A DNA stretch of 64,000 nt from Bacteroidota bacterium (GTDB lineage Bacteria; Bacteroidota; JABWAT01): NCBI GenBank assembly GCA_020161835.1, contig JAIUNL010000001.1:248001-312000 (forward strand), written 5' to 3'. Position numbers and translations under genes: made by a program. Positions within the stretch are counted from its first letter, which is position 1; the number at the start of each line of letters is the position of its first letter. Below the pieces are notes generated by a model. That model was not told where the DNA came from and searched no databases. It was given only the letters and a program-made list of their open reading frames with translations. Shown piece after piece: positions 1 through 9,332 of this stretch.

Positions 1-3000
1 TCCGTTTTATAATTTAATTGCAACTGGTAAGTTCTGCTTCCGACAACCTGCACAGTATCCATCTGAATATTCGGATTTGGCTGTGTTGCCAATTGTTTTA
101 AATTTAAAACTTTTCCCTTTACCGGGTCTGTGGTAATGCTCACCTGTGCGACGGTTGTTGATTTAAATTCCGGAGATGGCAACCCTGTCCCGGCAGGATA
201 AGCCTCAAATCCGTCTGAAAGTCCCGGATAAACTACATTCTGATATTGAGTTGCACCTGTGACCGAAGAAACCTGTGTTTTTATATTCAGACTTTGGTCG
301 AGTGCTACAGGTGAAAGATCAATCAGGTTCCGTAATTGTGATCCGTCATACTGATAAATAAAGTTATCTTTCAGTTCTGCATTTCCGGGTAAGGAAGGCG
401 AATCCCAATTCCTTTTCAGATTCAGGATATTACCCATTAAATCATAAGAATAGGCAGAACCATACATGTTATTTTTAAGAATGGCTGTTGTGGTATTTGA
501 AATCTTATCGGCAGAGCTTATTGATAGCCTGTTTAAATTATCGTACGCAAAAGTTTCAAGGAGATCATCCGAAATATCCTTATGACAGGTTAGCATCTGA
601 GTTATGTTGCCTGCATACTGCGGATAGAGATTTCTTTCAGAAGAAAATGAAGGATTGTAATAATTGTATTTCAGACCAAACAGCCTGGTTGAATTGTTTG
701 GCACATCAGCAAGTGAGGGGTAAACATCAAGAGAAGATAACCATCCTTCTTCGGTATAACCCATAAAGGTTTTTGTTTGAATTGGCCCAAAAGTTTTGTT
801 TTTTAACTGACCAAACCGGTTAAAGTTATAAGTCAGAGTCGGGGCTGAAGGTTTTGCAGTTGTTTTGCTCAACCAGACTTTAGTTAACTGTCCGAACGGT
901 GAATATTCAGCCCATTTGCGCTGGTAAAGAACACCATTCAGCAACAAGGCAGAAAAAGTAGGTTTTCCTGTCAGATCAAAGGTATAAACCACTTCTTCCT
1001 GTGTGACTCCATTCGGGTACGTTGTGTTCACTTTCGCAATCCAGCCTTCTTTCCGGTATTTAACCTCTTTTATGAATGTACCCATTGAACCATCCGGTTT
1101 TGGAACATTTTCCCTGACTTGCCAAATACGGCCTTCAGAAGTATCAGATCCATCATAAAAGAACTGCTGTTTCCAGATATAATCGGCAGGAAATGTAAAC
1201 CCACCCCGGTCAGAAAGATCTAACGCAGCGGTACCATTTAGTGGCGCTCCGGAAAAGGGGAAAACCGGATTTTCAGCATTGGAAGTAAAAAACCGGCCGG
1301 AACTGTTCATTTCTCCTGTCTCTATCAAACGGCCAAAACTATCATAATGAAATACCGACATCTTTCCTGCTAAAGATTGATTCGGATCAATACTCATTCT
1401 GATCTGTCCGTACTGGTCAAAGAGATACTCATAATCAGGATTTGAATTCACATCACTTTCGGGCTTAATTGCATTCTTTAGTTTGGCTGCCTGATAGGGT
1501 GTTTCTTTTCTGATCACATTACCGTCATTATCATACTCATAGCGGGTTTCGGTTCCATCCGGATGCGTAATTTTTACAAGCTGGTCAAGATCATTGTAGG
1601 TATAAAAGGTCGAACTCAGAGCCTGCAGATTCATCAGGTTAAAGGTTTCAAATTTAACTGGCGCCACGTATGAAGCACTGTCATGTGTCCAGCCCAGATC
1701 TGAATAATAATCAATTTTGTAAATCATTCCTGGTATTGCAGACGTGAATTTAATTGTATCTGAAAGGATAGGTCCGCTAAACCGTTGTACCGTATCCATT
1801 TCCTCATTCCAGGTATCATATTTCTGCAGGTTCAATGTTTTGCCTGCCTGAAGGTTATTGAAAACCAGATCTCCAACTTCAAGCGGATAACCATCAAAAT
1901 AGGTGGCATAAGCCTGACGGAACATTCTGGGGCGATGGTCAACCGACAAATCAAATGTGTTGTTAACCCCGCAATTTAAATTTTCAGCACTGGTATCCTG
2001 GATTCCGTCAGACTGAACTACATTACCAAATGAAGTGACAACACATTCTTTCGGGTCGAGCGGTTGATAGTAGATTGTTCCGCCAGAATCACTGCTGCCA
2101 ACTGGGCCATTATCCAAATCAGGAGTCGGATCCAGTGCAGGATCTCTTAAACCCTGAATCGTTTTCACCTTTTCAACGGTTCTTAGCAAAGCTGCTATTG
2201 ATTTGGAAGATGAAATTGAGATGTTGGTTTTTATTGCTGCTGTTTTTCCTTCCAGAACAACCTTGCCATCCATTTCGACAATTTTAAAATCTGCTCTGCC
2301 ATCTTCATCAATTGAAAACTCAGCTAAATATGCATCATTGATCCGTCCGCGCATGACTGACTTTGACCTGCTCAGTTTTCGTTTCCCTTCACCGGGACCA
2401 TTGACTTCCTCAACAGTTCCAAATGAAGAAGCATACCGGTCTGTAATCGGAAGTTTTGTACCGTTTTCAAAAGCAAGTCCTGTCTTTCTTGCGTCTTTAT
2501 AAGGCTTGTCATAGGAAATATTGTACTTTCCGTAGGATGAATATTTTTCAAAATTCAGACTGGTGCCATTGGTAAACAAATTCGAAATCTGTTTATTAAA
2601 CGGATTTACAAAACCTGGTTCACCGGTAGTATAATAATGAGGAATAACCTGACCTACATTTTCTGAATTATTGTTAAATACTGGTTCTGAAATCGCCAAT
2701 TGAGACTGGTTTCCGGTTTGAGTCTGAACCAAACCAAACCCATCATAAAAATCATTAGTTATAACAGAATCAGTATTGCTGATAAAATCTGTCGTCGACA
2801 ACCTTAAAACTCCATTCAATGCCCCACCCGACATATCAAAATTCATTTTTCTTATTGTCTTGCCATTTCTCACAATTTTTATCAGCCGGTTTGCCCCGTC
2901 ATATCCGAACTGGTACTTATTCCGGTTGGGTGCAAAGGCTTCTGAAATCCGTCCCAGGACATCATATTTTGCAGTAAACAGATATTCATAAAGGGAAAGT

Positions 3001-6000
3001 TGTGACCCGGCAATCTTTCTGGCTGTTGGTCTGAAATAGTAAATCGAATCTTCATTGGTATTCTGTGGGTTCCATTTACTTCCGAAATAGTAATATTCTT
3101 TAAACCGGGTAAAATCCACTGATTTTGGTATTCCAAAGCTATAATAGGATGAAATTTTAAAATCAGCCTGCCATTTATCCGGGGATGGAATAATTGATTC
3201 AGGAAAGGCATTAAATCTATAAATCTTTCTGTTTTTTGATTCAAAGGTTGAACTTAATCCGAATATTCCATTTTCAAATTGTATGTATTTATTCACTTTA
3301 TTTGAAATCAGCCGGAAGGAAGAATAGACTTCTTTAAAAGCACTATCTCCGGTTGATTGGGGTCCTGATGCTAATCTTAAGTTTTCTTCCAGTTTTTTCA
3401 ATTCTGCAAGTGTTTTATCTGCATTGGCAAATGAAAGAGAATCAACTTCCCAGATTCCTGAGATCACCTGAAGGGGCTTGTACCTGAAATGTTCGGGGGC
3501 AGTCAATGCCGTTTCTTCATACACAAAACGGGTAAAAGTAACTTTAAGCTGATAATTTGATTTGTTTTTGCCCGAATATTCTGCCGCAATTGTCTGATTT
3601 CCAAATTGGTCATAAGCAGCAAAACTCTTTTTTAATTGCTTGTCATCAATAATCTGGTAGGCAGTTTGCTTGAAAAACTGATATCGGGTTGTATAATCCC
3701 AGTCTGGGGATGCAATCGGTGAGCTAATTGTTGGACTTATCGAAACTTTCCTGGCATAATAATCCCTTTTTGCTTCTGTTTGCTTTACCAGCATACTTTC
3801 AGTTTTAGCAGCCCGGGAAAGGCTGTTTGCAATGTTGACCAGATGATAATTTGAAGAATAGGTTGTAACAACAGGGTCTTTACCCGCTACATTATAAATC
3901 AGAAGCGCTATTGGCTGTTTGTTGGGAACAACCGTTGAACGGTTTGTACTTATGCTTTTGTTTTTAATCTCAATAATTTCACCAAACCAAACTTTGTCTT
4001 CAACATCCATTCCTCTGGATGCCTTTTGAACGACAAACTGGTTTGCAGAAGCTGCTGGTTGCTGATCAACAAAATTTCTTGTTTTATCTTTGAAATCCGT
4101 ATAAGAAAGTTCCCACCATCTATTATTCTCTGTCAAATAAAATCTGATTTTAATATTGGAAGTGGTCGTATCCTTGTAATAATCACCATTTGAAGGTGAG
4201 CTTGGCAAAGTACCCCATATACCTTTATCATTTCCCTTTACCCCCCTGAAGTAGAAATTATCATTGTCGGGATTGATTATTGCTTCTCTTATTAAATCCA
4301 GCCTATTGAAACTAAATTCTCTGGCAGTACCCGGAAATAAAGGAATAGAATACCGATACTGGGTTACCTCCCTTTTCCAGGAGTGAAAGTCGGCCTTTAC
4401 AATTGAATCGGGACAGCTTTTGAAAAAATAATTGTTTCCGTTAAAATAGGTTGTTAGGTCTACAATCCCACTTTTTTGCACCGGGGAAAATTCATTGCCA
4501 ATAATGGTGTAATTGTAGATATAGAATTCTTTGGTTCTATGAAATGAGTTGTAATTTTTAATATCCCATTTATCTTCAATTCTATGCTGGTTATAATAAA
4601 TTTCTTCCGTTCTGCCCGTCGGGAAGTTGATTCTTTTAAGCTGCCCCACCATTGGGTTGGCCGATGATGAATAGGCTGCCGGGTTTCCGCTCCTCCTTTT
4701 GAAATAGCCATTGATATCATAAGGATAAACGTACGGATCATATTCGGGCCGATTAGATAAAAATGCCTTAATACGATCGTTTTCATCACCCATTTGGCGG
4801 TAATAATTCCAGATCAGATTGTAGTCAAAATCATTTTCGTCTTCAGGTTGAATGTATTCAAAATAATAGGGATCCCAAAATTCCGGAAAATCAACAGATT
4901 CCAGAAAACTTCTGTTCTTGAACGTTAGATAGGAAAGACTGATTTTTCTGAAGAGAGATTGGGTAGTCTTTGTTAATTTATAAGTCTCGAGAGACTGAAT
5001 TCTTTTTCGCCCGATTACCTGTATAAGCGTATATGTTTTTAACTGAACGACTTCTTTGTCATAACTTCCGGCTGAAGTCAGACAAAGCAGTTTACTTTGC
5101 TTATCAGTGTCAGTATCAGGTATATAGTTAAAAACAAGGCTGTCGGTTGATGAGGTAACTGATGCCAGATATCTGATATGATTCACAACTTCCAGACTGA
5201 TGGTACCTGCTCCGTTATTTCCTGATACAATTGACCTTGGGATGAGATTAACGCTTTCATGGTCGTAATGGAATTTGATGATATTCGACTTTTGTTTTTT
5301 GTCTGTATAATAATTCTCATCTGCATTCCAAACATCAGCTCCAGAATACCAGGCACTGATAATTGCCGAAATCCGCCAGGTGCTCACATAAATCGTTTCT
5401 TTACCCGTTGGCCCCACGTTTAACTCATAGGTTGGTTTTTTGAACAAATACCGGGTTCCGTCAGGACCTTCAATCAGAAAGGCAGAATAATCACGATCAG
5501 GTTCAGTATTTCCCAACACTTTATTTGCATAATAACTGCTCTGACTTACTAATACCGAAATGGAACCGTCAGAAATGGAAGATAAACTGTAATATTTTGC
5601 TGAAACTTTATATCCGCGGGCACCACTAATTATAAATTCATGCAGATTCGAACTTATTGTTTCAGGGTCAATTACAGCGTCAAAACTTTCACCGTTTGGA
5701 AGGGTGAAGTAGTAAATATCAGCGTTTTTATCCCAATACCCTTTCTTTAAATTGGATGGCAAATCAACCGGATTTGCATTTTTCAGAACATTATTCAAAG
5801 GAACAGAATTGCTAAAATCCAATGGCCTGTTATCACCTCTTACACTCCTTGAAATGGTTCCAGGGTTTGCCTGCCAACCCAGACCCAACCAACCTGAAAC
5901 ATCGTCATAATGAATATCACTTGAGTAGCAGATACTAAAATTAAAGCCAATCCCCGAAGGTGCACTGATTGATGCCAAACCAAGTGAGGTGGTGTAATCA

Positions 6001-6158
6001 CCATGGTCATTCACTGCACCCGATGACATGTCTGGTAATTTCCAGGCCTCAGGTTGAAACTCATACTTTTCAAAATTACCAGGTGAGCCGACTTGGGCGG
6101 GTGCAATAACTGCAAAAAAATACATTAGAATACCAGCGAGAAAAAGGGACTTTTTCAT
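1..6158 (-). CDS. Giant secreted RHS/YD-repeat protein, C-terminus cut by window edge
   Basis: A single open frame runs from an ATG at 6158 to the left edge, at least 2052 codons without a stop. It starts with a signal peptide ending in APAQ (residues 1-22). Residues about 50-105 form the N-terminal domain usual in Bacteroidota RHS proteins, with the motif GWLGLGWQ followed by SRSVRGD. YD/RHS-type repeats are clear at about residues 1063-1106 (YDVLGR, YDGANRL), 1518-1560 (YNDLDQLVKITHPDGTETRY), 1577-1623 (YDSFGRL) and 1870-1920 (YDNLNRL, YDLMGN). RHS repeats fold into a beta-cage shell that in known members encloses a C-terminal toxin or effector; that end lies outside the window, so toxin, adhesin or structural role is undecided. 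The SD is GAGG about 9 nt before the ATG. A Bacteroidota-type promoter and a long leader hairpin precede it. Confidence 0.9.
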   Translation of the reverse strand, partial: MKKSLFLAGILMYFFAVIAPAQVGSPGNFEKYEFQPEAWKLPDMSSGAVNDHGDYTTSLGLASISAPSGIGFNFSICYSSDIHYDDVSGWLGLGWQANPGTISRSVRGDNRPLDFSNSVPLNNVLKNANPVDLPSNLKKGYWDKNADIYYFTLPNGESFDAVIDPETISSNLHEFIISGARGYKVSAKYYSLSSISDGSISVLVSQSSYYANKVLGNTEPDRDYSAFLIEGPDGTRYLFKKPTYELNVGPTGKETIYVSTWRISAIISAWYSGADVWNADENYYTDKKQKSNIIKFHYDHESVNLIPRSIVSGNNGAGTISLEVVNHIRYLASVTSSTDSLVFNYIPDTDTDKQSKLLCLTSAGSYDKEVVQLKTYTLIQVIGRKRIQSLETYKLTKTTQSLFRKISLSYLTFKNRSFLESVDFPEFWDPYYFEYIQPEDENDFDYNLIWNYYRQMGDENDRIKAFLSNRPEYDPYVYPYDINGYFKRRSGNPAAYSSSANPMVGQLKRINFPTGRTEEIYYNQHRIEDKWDIKNYNSFHRTKEFYIYNYTIIGNEFSPVQKSGIVDLTTYFNGNNYFFKSCPDSIVKADFHSWKREVTQYRYSIPLFPGTAREFSFNRLDLIREAIINPDNDNFYFRGVKGNDKGIWGTLPSSPSNGDYYKDTTTSNIKIRFYLTENNRWWELSYTDFKDKTRNFVDQQPAASANQFVVQKASRGMDVEDKVWFGEIIEIKNKSISTNRSTVVPNKQPIALLIYNVAGKDPVVTTYSSNYHLVNIANSLSRAAKTESMLVKQTEAKRDYYARKVSISPTISSPIASPDWDYTTRYQFFKQTAYQIIDDKQLKKSFAAYDQFGNQTIAAEYSGKNKSNYQLKVTFTRFVYEETALTAPEHFRYKPLQVISGIWEVDSLSFANADKTLAELKKLEENLRLASGPQSTGDSAFKEVYSSFRLISNKVNKYIQFENGIFGLSSTFESKNRKIYRFNAFPESIIPSPDKWQADFKISSYYSFGIPKSVDFTRFKEYYYFGSKWNPQNTNEDSIYYFRPTARKIAGSQLSLYEYLFTAKYDVLGRISEAFAPNRNKYQFGYDGANRLIKIVRNGKTIRKMNFDMSGGALNGVLRLSTTDFISNTDSVITNDFYDGFGLVQTQTGNQSQLAISEPVFNNNSENVGQVIPHYYTTGEPGFVNPFNKQISNLFTNGTSLNFEKYSSYGKYNISYDKPYKDARKTGLAFENGTKLPITDRYASSFGTVEEVNGPGEGKRKLSRSKSVMRGRINDAYLAEFSIDEDGRADFKIVEMDGKVVLEGKTAAIKTNISISSSKSIAALLRTVEKVKTIQGLRDPALDPTPDLDNGPVGSSDSGGTIYYQPLDPKECVVTSFGNVVQSDGIQDTSAENLNCGVNNTFDLSVDHRPRMFRQAYATYFDGYPLEVGDLVFNNLQAGKTLNLQKYDTWNEEMDTVQRFSGPILSDTIKFTSAIPGMIYKIDYYSDLGWTHDSASYVAPVKFETFNLMNLQALSSTFYTYNDLDQLVKITHPDGTETRYEYDNDGNVIRKETPYQAAKLKNAIKPESDVNSNPDYEYLFDQYGQIRMSIDPNQSLAGKMSVFHYDSFGRLIETGEMNSSGRFFTSNAENPVFPFSGAPLNGTAALDLSDRGGFTFPADYIWKQQFFYDGSDTSEGRIWQVRENVPKPDGSMGTFIKEVKYRKEGWIAKVNTTYPNGVTQEEVVYTFDLTGKPTFSALLLNGVLYQRKWAEYSPFGQLTKVWLSKTTAKPSAPTLTYNFNRFGQLKNKTFGPIQTKTFMGYTEEGWLSSLDVYPSLADVPNNSTRLFGLKYNYYNPSFSSERNLYPQYAGNITQMLTCHKDISDDLLETFAYDNLNRLSISSADKISNTTTAILKNNMYGSAYSYDLMGNILNLKRNWDSPSLPGNAELKDNFIYQYDGSQLRNLIDLSPVALDQSLNIKTQVSSVTGATQYQNVVYPGLSDGFEAYPAGTGLPSPEFKSTTVAQVSITTDPVKGKVLNLKQLATQPNPNIQMDTVQVVGSRTYQLQLNYKT

Positions 6159-6229
6159 TTGGGGTTTCCTCGTTTTGTGACTCGGGGTTCGACGATTTTT
6201 CAGATACTCGGGATCAAAGCCGGTTAGGA

Positions 6230-6284
6230 AAGCCAGAAGTCAAGCTCAGTTTATTGGGGATGTAAACTGTTGACCTTCTGGCTT
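6230..6284 (-). promoter_or_regulatory. Long hairpin in the leader of the RHS gene
   Basis: The arms 6230-6253 and 6263-6284 pair over about 22 bp. Ten perfect pairs (AAGCCAGAAG with CTTCTGGCTT) are followed by TCAA/TTGA and CAGTTTA/TAAACTG, separated by small bulges, around a 9-nt loop. From the predicted promoter it begins about 25 nt into the transcript and ends about 70 nt before the start codon. There is no U-run after it on the minus strand, so it does not look like a simple terminator. An attenuator, mRNA stabiliser or protein-binding leader is possible; so is a relic of a small mobile element. Confidence 0.55.
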
Positions 6285-6315
6285 ACTTATTAAGGTTTTC
6301 GCGTACCTTTAAATA

Positions 6316-6346
6316 CAAAACTAAACCCCAGGATATTCAGAATCAA
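6316..6346 (-). promoter_or_regulatory. Bacteroidota-type promoter for the RHS gene
   Basis: Read on the minus strand, TTG (6346-6344) is followed by a 20-nt spacer and TAGTTTTG (6323-6316). This matches the -33 TTG / -7 TAnnTTTG consensus of the primary sigma factor of Bacteroidota. Predicted transcription start is near 6309, giving a leader of about 150 nt. Confidence 0.6.
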
Positions 6347-6382
6347 GTACAGGAATTTACTGAACTTATAATATGTTTAAAC

Positions 6383-6427
6383 ACGTGACACATGAGTGAC
6401 AATTGGTGACATGTGTAAACGTTTACA
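6383..6427. promoter_or_regulatory. GTGACA word tract ending in a LacI/CcpA-like palindrome
   Basis: The word GTGACA occurs three times at about 10-nt steps (6385-6410), with ACACATG and CATGTGT as inverted arms. It is followed by the perfect 14-bp palindrome TGTAAACGTTTACA at 6414-6427. That palindrome has the central CG and flanking shape of LacI-family operators and fits the catabolite-responsive (cre) pattern. It lies about 70 nt upstream of the RHS -33 element, so binding there could act on that promoter. No LacI-family gene is in the window. Confidence 0.4.
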
Positions 6428-6468
6428 TTTGCTGTTTTTTGGAAGAAATCGTGATTTAGAGGGGAAAT

Positions 6469-6510
6469 ATTCCCTGATAAAAATTCATTTTTTAATTTTT
6501 ATCAGGGAAT
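6469..6510. terminator. Strong hairpin terminator after the TerC gene
   Basis: A perfect 17-bp stem (6469-6485 with 6494-6510) surrounds an 8-nt loop. The arms carry A/T runs. It starts 14 nt after the TerC stop codon and lies between that gene and the RHS promoter, so it should stop TerC transcripts. Confidence 0.7.
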
Positions 6511-6523
6511 CTGAGTGGAGAAA

Positions 6524-7252
6524 TCAGGCGGGTTGTTGTTTTGGTCTCCAGAGCATGGATCCGATAAACAGACCAACGAGAACCGTCCAGAAGATAATTT
6601 TGTAGGAGAGCCAGGTTGGCATATCTTCGGGAAGCAGGGCAACTCCGGGGTGGCAAAGCGTGACAAGTGCCAGCTTCAAACCAATCCAGCCGACAATCAG
6701 GTAAGCACCTTTTTCAAGTCCGGGGTAACGCTGCATCAGCCCGATAAAATAGCCGGCAACGAATCGCATGGTAATAATACCGAGAATCCCGCCGGTGATC
6801 ACAACAAGAAAACGGCCGCCGTCAAGTCCGCCAATATGATCCCAATCTGTTGGGGGGAGTGATTGAACCAGTGCAACTGCAGCTAAAATGGAATCAATAG
6901 AAAAGGCGATGTCAGCGATTTCAACCGAGACCACGGTTTTCCAGAATCCCAGATGAGCAGCTTCGTTAGGCCCGCCTTCTGCTATAGGGAAGACCAAATG
7001 ACGGAAGGAAACATAAAGCAAATAAAGTGCACCCACAGCCTGAGCCTGCCAGACCACAATCAGCCAGCTTGCAAGTACAATGGCTACAAATCGAAAGAAA
7101 AAGGCGCCCCAAATTCCATAGGTTAATGCTTTTTTCCGTTGTTGTTCAGGCAGGTGTTTGACCAAAACAGCCAGAACGAGGGCGTTATCTGCAGAAAGTA
7201 AACCTTCCAGAAAAATCAGAATGACAATGGTCCAGAGATATTCGAATAACAT
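6524..7252 (-). CDS. TerC family integral membrane protein
   Basis: A 242-residue, mostly hydrophobic protein with about seven membrane segments. The family hallmarks are visible: LLSADNALVLAVLV near residues 18-31 and IAFSIDSILAAVAL near residues 115-128, both placing acidic residues inside membrane helices. TerC/YkoY/Alx relatives are linked to tellurite resistance and, in several bacteria, to manganese export that supplies exported metalloproteins. Substrate cannot be told from sequence. It is monocistronic: a terminator follows and a repeat-filled gap precedes it. I looked for, and did not see, a yybP-ykoY-like manganese riboswitch upstream. Confidence 0.85.
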   Translation of the reverse strand: MLFEYLWTIVILIFLEGLLSADNALVLAVLVKHLPEQQRKKALTYGIWGAFFFRFVAIVLASWLIVVWQAQAVGALYLLYVSFRHLVFPIAEGGPNEAAHLGFWKTVVSVEIADIAFSIDSILAAVALVQSLPPTDWDHIGGLDGGRFLVVITGGILGIITMRFVAGYFIGLMQRYPGLEKGAYLIVGWIGLKLALVTLCHPGVALLPEDMPTWLSYKIIFWTVLVGLFIGSMLWRPKQQPA

Positions 7253-7360
7253 AAGTGATAAGTGGTAAGTTACAAGTTATAAGTCGAGTACAACGAAGAT
7301 CCCGATTCCTATCGGGGCTAAATGTGGTACGCCGTAAGTGGTACGTGGTACGAAAAAAAC
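7253..7360. repeat. Intergenic repeat: hairpin-tail element (inverted copy) plus GTGGTACG words
   Basis: Positions 7265-7318 are an inverted copy of the element found twice in tandem at 29274-29374: read on the minus strand, a CCCCGAT...ATCGGGA hairpin is followed by TCTTCGTTGTACTCGACTT and ATAACTT. Next to it, 7320-7355 holds degenerate repeats of the word GTGGTACG. No gene is visible between 7253 and 7505. Confidence 0.65.
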
Positions 7361-7505
7361 CAAAATGGAGTATTTAAGTAAAACATACCCATTCTCCTTT
7401 CCGAAGATACAAAAAAGGACTGTTATTTCAGCCGGATGTACGGGTGAATCTGATAATCTGGTTTTGTAACTTGGCAAACTCTTAAATTAACAGGAAAACG
7501 ACCGG

Positions 7506-7955
7506 ATGAAACAGATTTTGATTGATGCGGATGCCTGTCCGGTAAAAGGTGAGATTTACAAAGTGGCCGCCCGGCATGGCGTTCCGGTCAAGGTGGTTTC
7601 AAATTCGTGGATGCGTACACCCACTAATGCGGATATCACCATGATCGTCACCTCAAACGGTTTCGATGCAGCCGATGACTGGATTGCTGCTGAATCTGAC
7701 CCAGAAAGCATTGTCATCACCTCTGATATTCCGCTGGCATCACGATGTCTCGAAAAAGGTGCCCGAGTGGTTGACCCGAAAGGCCGCCTTTTCACAACTG
7801 CGTCCATTGGTGAAGTGCTGGCGACCCGTGAACTGATGTCGTTTCTCAGGGATATGGGCACTGTTTCAGGCGGACCTGCACCGTTTTCACCTCAGGACCG
7901 GTCACGGTTTCTTCAGGTTTTGGATAATCTGGTTCAGGGGAAAACGAAAGGGTGA
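7506..7955 (+). CDS. YaiI/YqxD family protein (UPF0178, DUF188)
   Basis: A 149-residue protein with the family signature DADACPVK at residues 7-14, then VPVKVVSNSW, and the central ITSDIPLASRCLEKGA segment at about residues 71-86. The family has a PIN/NYN-nuclease-like fold with conserved acidic residues and may act on nucleic acid, but its substrate is not established. Length matches the family (about 145-150). It is followed 71 nt later by a secreted protein with which no functional link is evident. Confidence 0.88.
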   Translation: MKQILIDADACPVKGEIYKVAARHGVPVKVVSNSWMRTPTNADITMIVTSNGFDAADDWIAAESDPESIVITSDIPLASRCLEKGARVVDPKGRLFTTASIGEVLATRELMSFLRDMGTVSGGPAPFSPQDRSRFLQVLDNLVQGKTKG

Positions 7956-8026
7956 AGTGCCTCTGATTGAAACCCGCCTGCAATTCATTCCGTAAACCCC
8001 ATCCTTTCATTCTGGAGTTGATGATG

Positions 8027-9253
8027 ATGGTGCGGATTTCTCTTCCTGTTTTTCTTTCCTTTTTTCTTACTTCTGCTTCTTTTGCAAACTGGGATCTGGT
8101 TCCCTCTGTCGGGAATCAAACCGTTTATTCTGTTTATTCAACCGGTGACACCCTGATGGCAGGAACTGAAACCGAAACCTGGTTCAGCATCGATGCCGGG
8201 TTAACCTGGACGATGGGTGGGCTTGTTCATGTTGATGCTGCCGGAATCAATACATTTTGCTTTTTGAACGGATGGATGTATGCCGGAACTTTGAGGAAGG
8301 GCATTTTCCGGAGTTCTGATCTGGGAAAAACCTGGACTCCGGTTAATTCAGGACTTTCGGGCTGGGCGTTGGGAATCAATAAAATCCGTCATGCTGAAAA
8401 TGGATTAATTATAGCCACAGAGGGAGCAGGCATTTACAGATGGAATGGTTCAGAACCGGTTTCATGGACAAGCTGGAATGAAGATTTAAGCCGGTCAGTC
8501 ATCCAGGAAATTTTTGTACTTGGAAATGAGGTTTTTGCAACTTCCGGCCTTCAAAATTATCTCTACCGCCGTAATTTAAATAATGGTTCCTGGAATTCTT
8601 CAAAAATGGATACCTCCCGTGGCGAAATTTTTGATATTTTTTCTATAACCCAAAAAGAGGATTTCCTTTTTGCCGGAACAAGTGGCGGCATTTACAGGTC
8701 ATCAGATTACGGTGAAACCTGGAATCGGGTCGGAACTCAATTCCTTTCAGGTGATGTCAGGTTTATGATGACTTCAGGAAAGGAAATTGTTGGAGTTTAT
8801 GTGTTCAGCACAGATTTTTTTGTCGTGTATTCACGGGATAATGGTGAAACCTGGTCGGTTTGGGACCACTGGTTTTACGAAGTCATTGATTTTGCCGTTC
8901 AGAAGGGGTCGTTCTGGACAGCCCACGTTGGCGGATTAAGTACTGGAGGATCCATTCCGGTTTCAGTGACAGACCCGGATTCTAGACCTGAAAAAACTCA
9001 CCTTCACCAAAACTATCCGAATCCGTTTAACCCGGAAACAATCATTCCTGTCGAATTGGAAAAATCAGATTATCTCATTCTTTCTGTGTTTGACATAAAT
9101 GGAAAAAAAATTGCAACACTGGCTGACGGCGTTTTTCCCGCAGGAAAACAAGAGTTTTACTGGAAAGCAGACCGGTTTTCTTCGGGTGTTTACTATTGCA
9201 GATTGGAATCAGGAGGGAAAAGACAAACCCGGAAGTTAATTTTACTCCGGTAA
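8027..9253 (+). CDS. Secreted BNR/beta-propeller protein with NYPNPFNP sorting tail
   Basis: I chose the third of three consecutive ATGs (8021, 8024, 8027), since GGAG lies 9 nt before it; an upstream TTG would add an implausible leader. A signal peptide ends near SASFA. The body has BNR/Asp-box-like repeats typical of sialidase-like or photosystem II assembly factor-like propellers: SIDAGLTWT, SSDLGKTWTPV, SSDYGETWNRV and SRDNGETWSV. The last ~85 residues are a secretion/sorting domain starting HQNYPNPFNPETIIPVEL and ending GKRQTRKLILLR, found on type IX-exported or related surface proteins. Likely exported and anchored at the cell surface; ligand unknown. Confidence 0.85.
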   Translation: MVRISLPVFLSFFLTSASFANWDLVPSVGNQTVYSVYSTGDTLMAGTETETWFSIDAGLTWTMGGLVHVDAAGINTFCFLNGWMYAGTLRKGIFRSSDLGKTWTPVNSGLSGWALGINKIRHAENGLIIATEGAGIYRWNGSEPVSWTSWNEDLSRSVIQEIFVLGNEVFATSGLQNYLYRRNLNNGSWNSSKMDTSRGEIFDIFSITQKEDFLFAGTSGGIYRSSDYGETWNRVGTQFLSGDVRFMMTSGKEIVGVYVFSTDFFVVYSRDNGETWSVWDHWFYEVIDFAVQKGSFWTAHVGGLSTGGSIPVSVTDPDSRPEKTHLHQNYPNPFNPETIIPVELEKSDYLILSVFDINGKKIATLADGVFPAGKQEFYWKADRFSSGVYYCRLESGGKRQTRKLILLR

Positions 9254-9332
9254 GAACTGATCGGATATTCGTATTTCGTGTATTAAACGGTAGTCTTTTC
9301 AAATGATGTTTATCGTCAAAAAAGCCAAAAAG

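Noticed and set aside
1..6158. RHS toxin with immunity gene (polymorphic toxin system)
   Set aside because: The C-terminal tip and any immunity gene would lie left of the window; nothing upstream of the gene looks like an immunity protein, so the toxin role cannot be claimed.
7277..7477. Minus-strand frame of 66 codons upstream of the TerC gene
   Set aside because: It runs through the dispersed repeats at 7265-7355 and has no signal, domain or SD.
7253..7505. Manganese (yybP-ykoY) riboswitch upstream of the TerC gene
   Set aside because: TerC relatives are often under this riboswitch, but the leader consists of dispersed repeats and shows none of its conserved loops.
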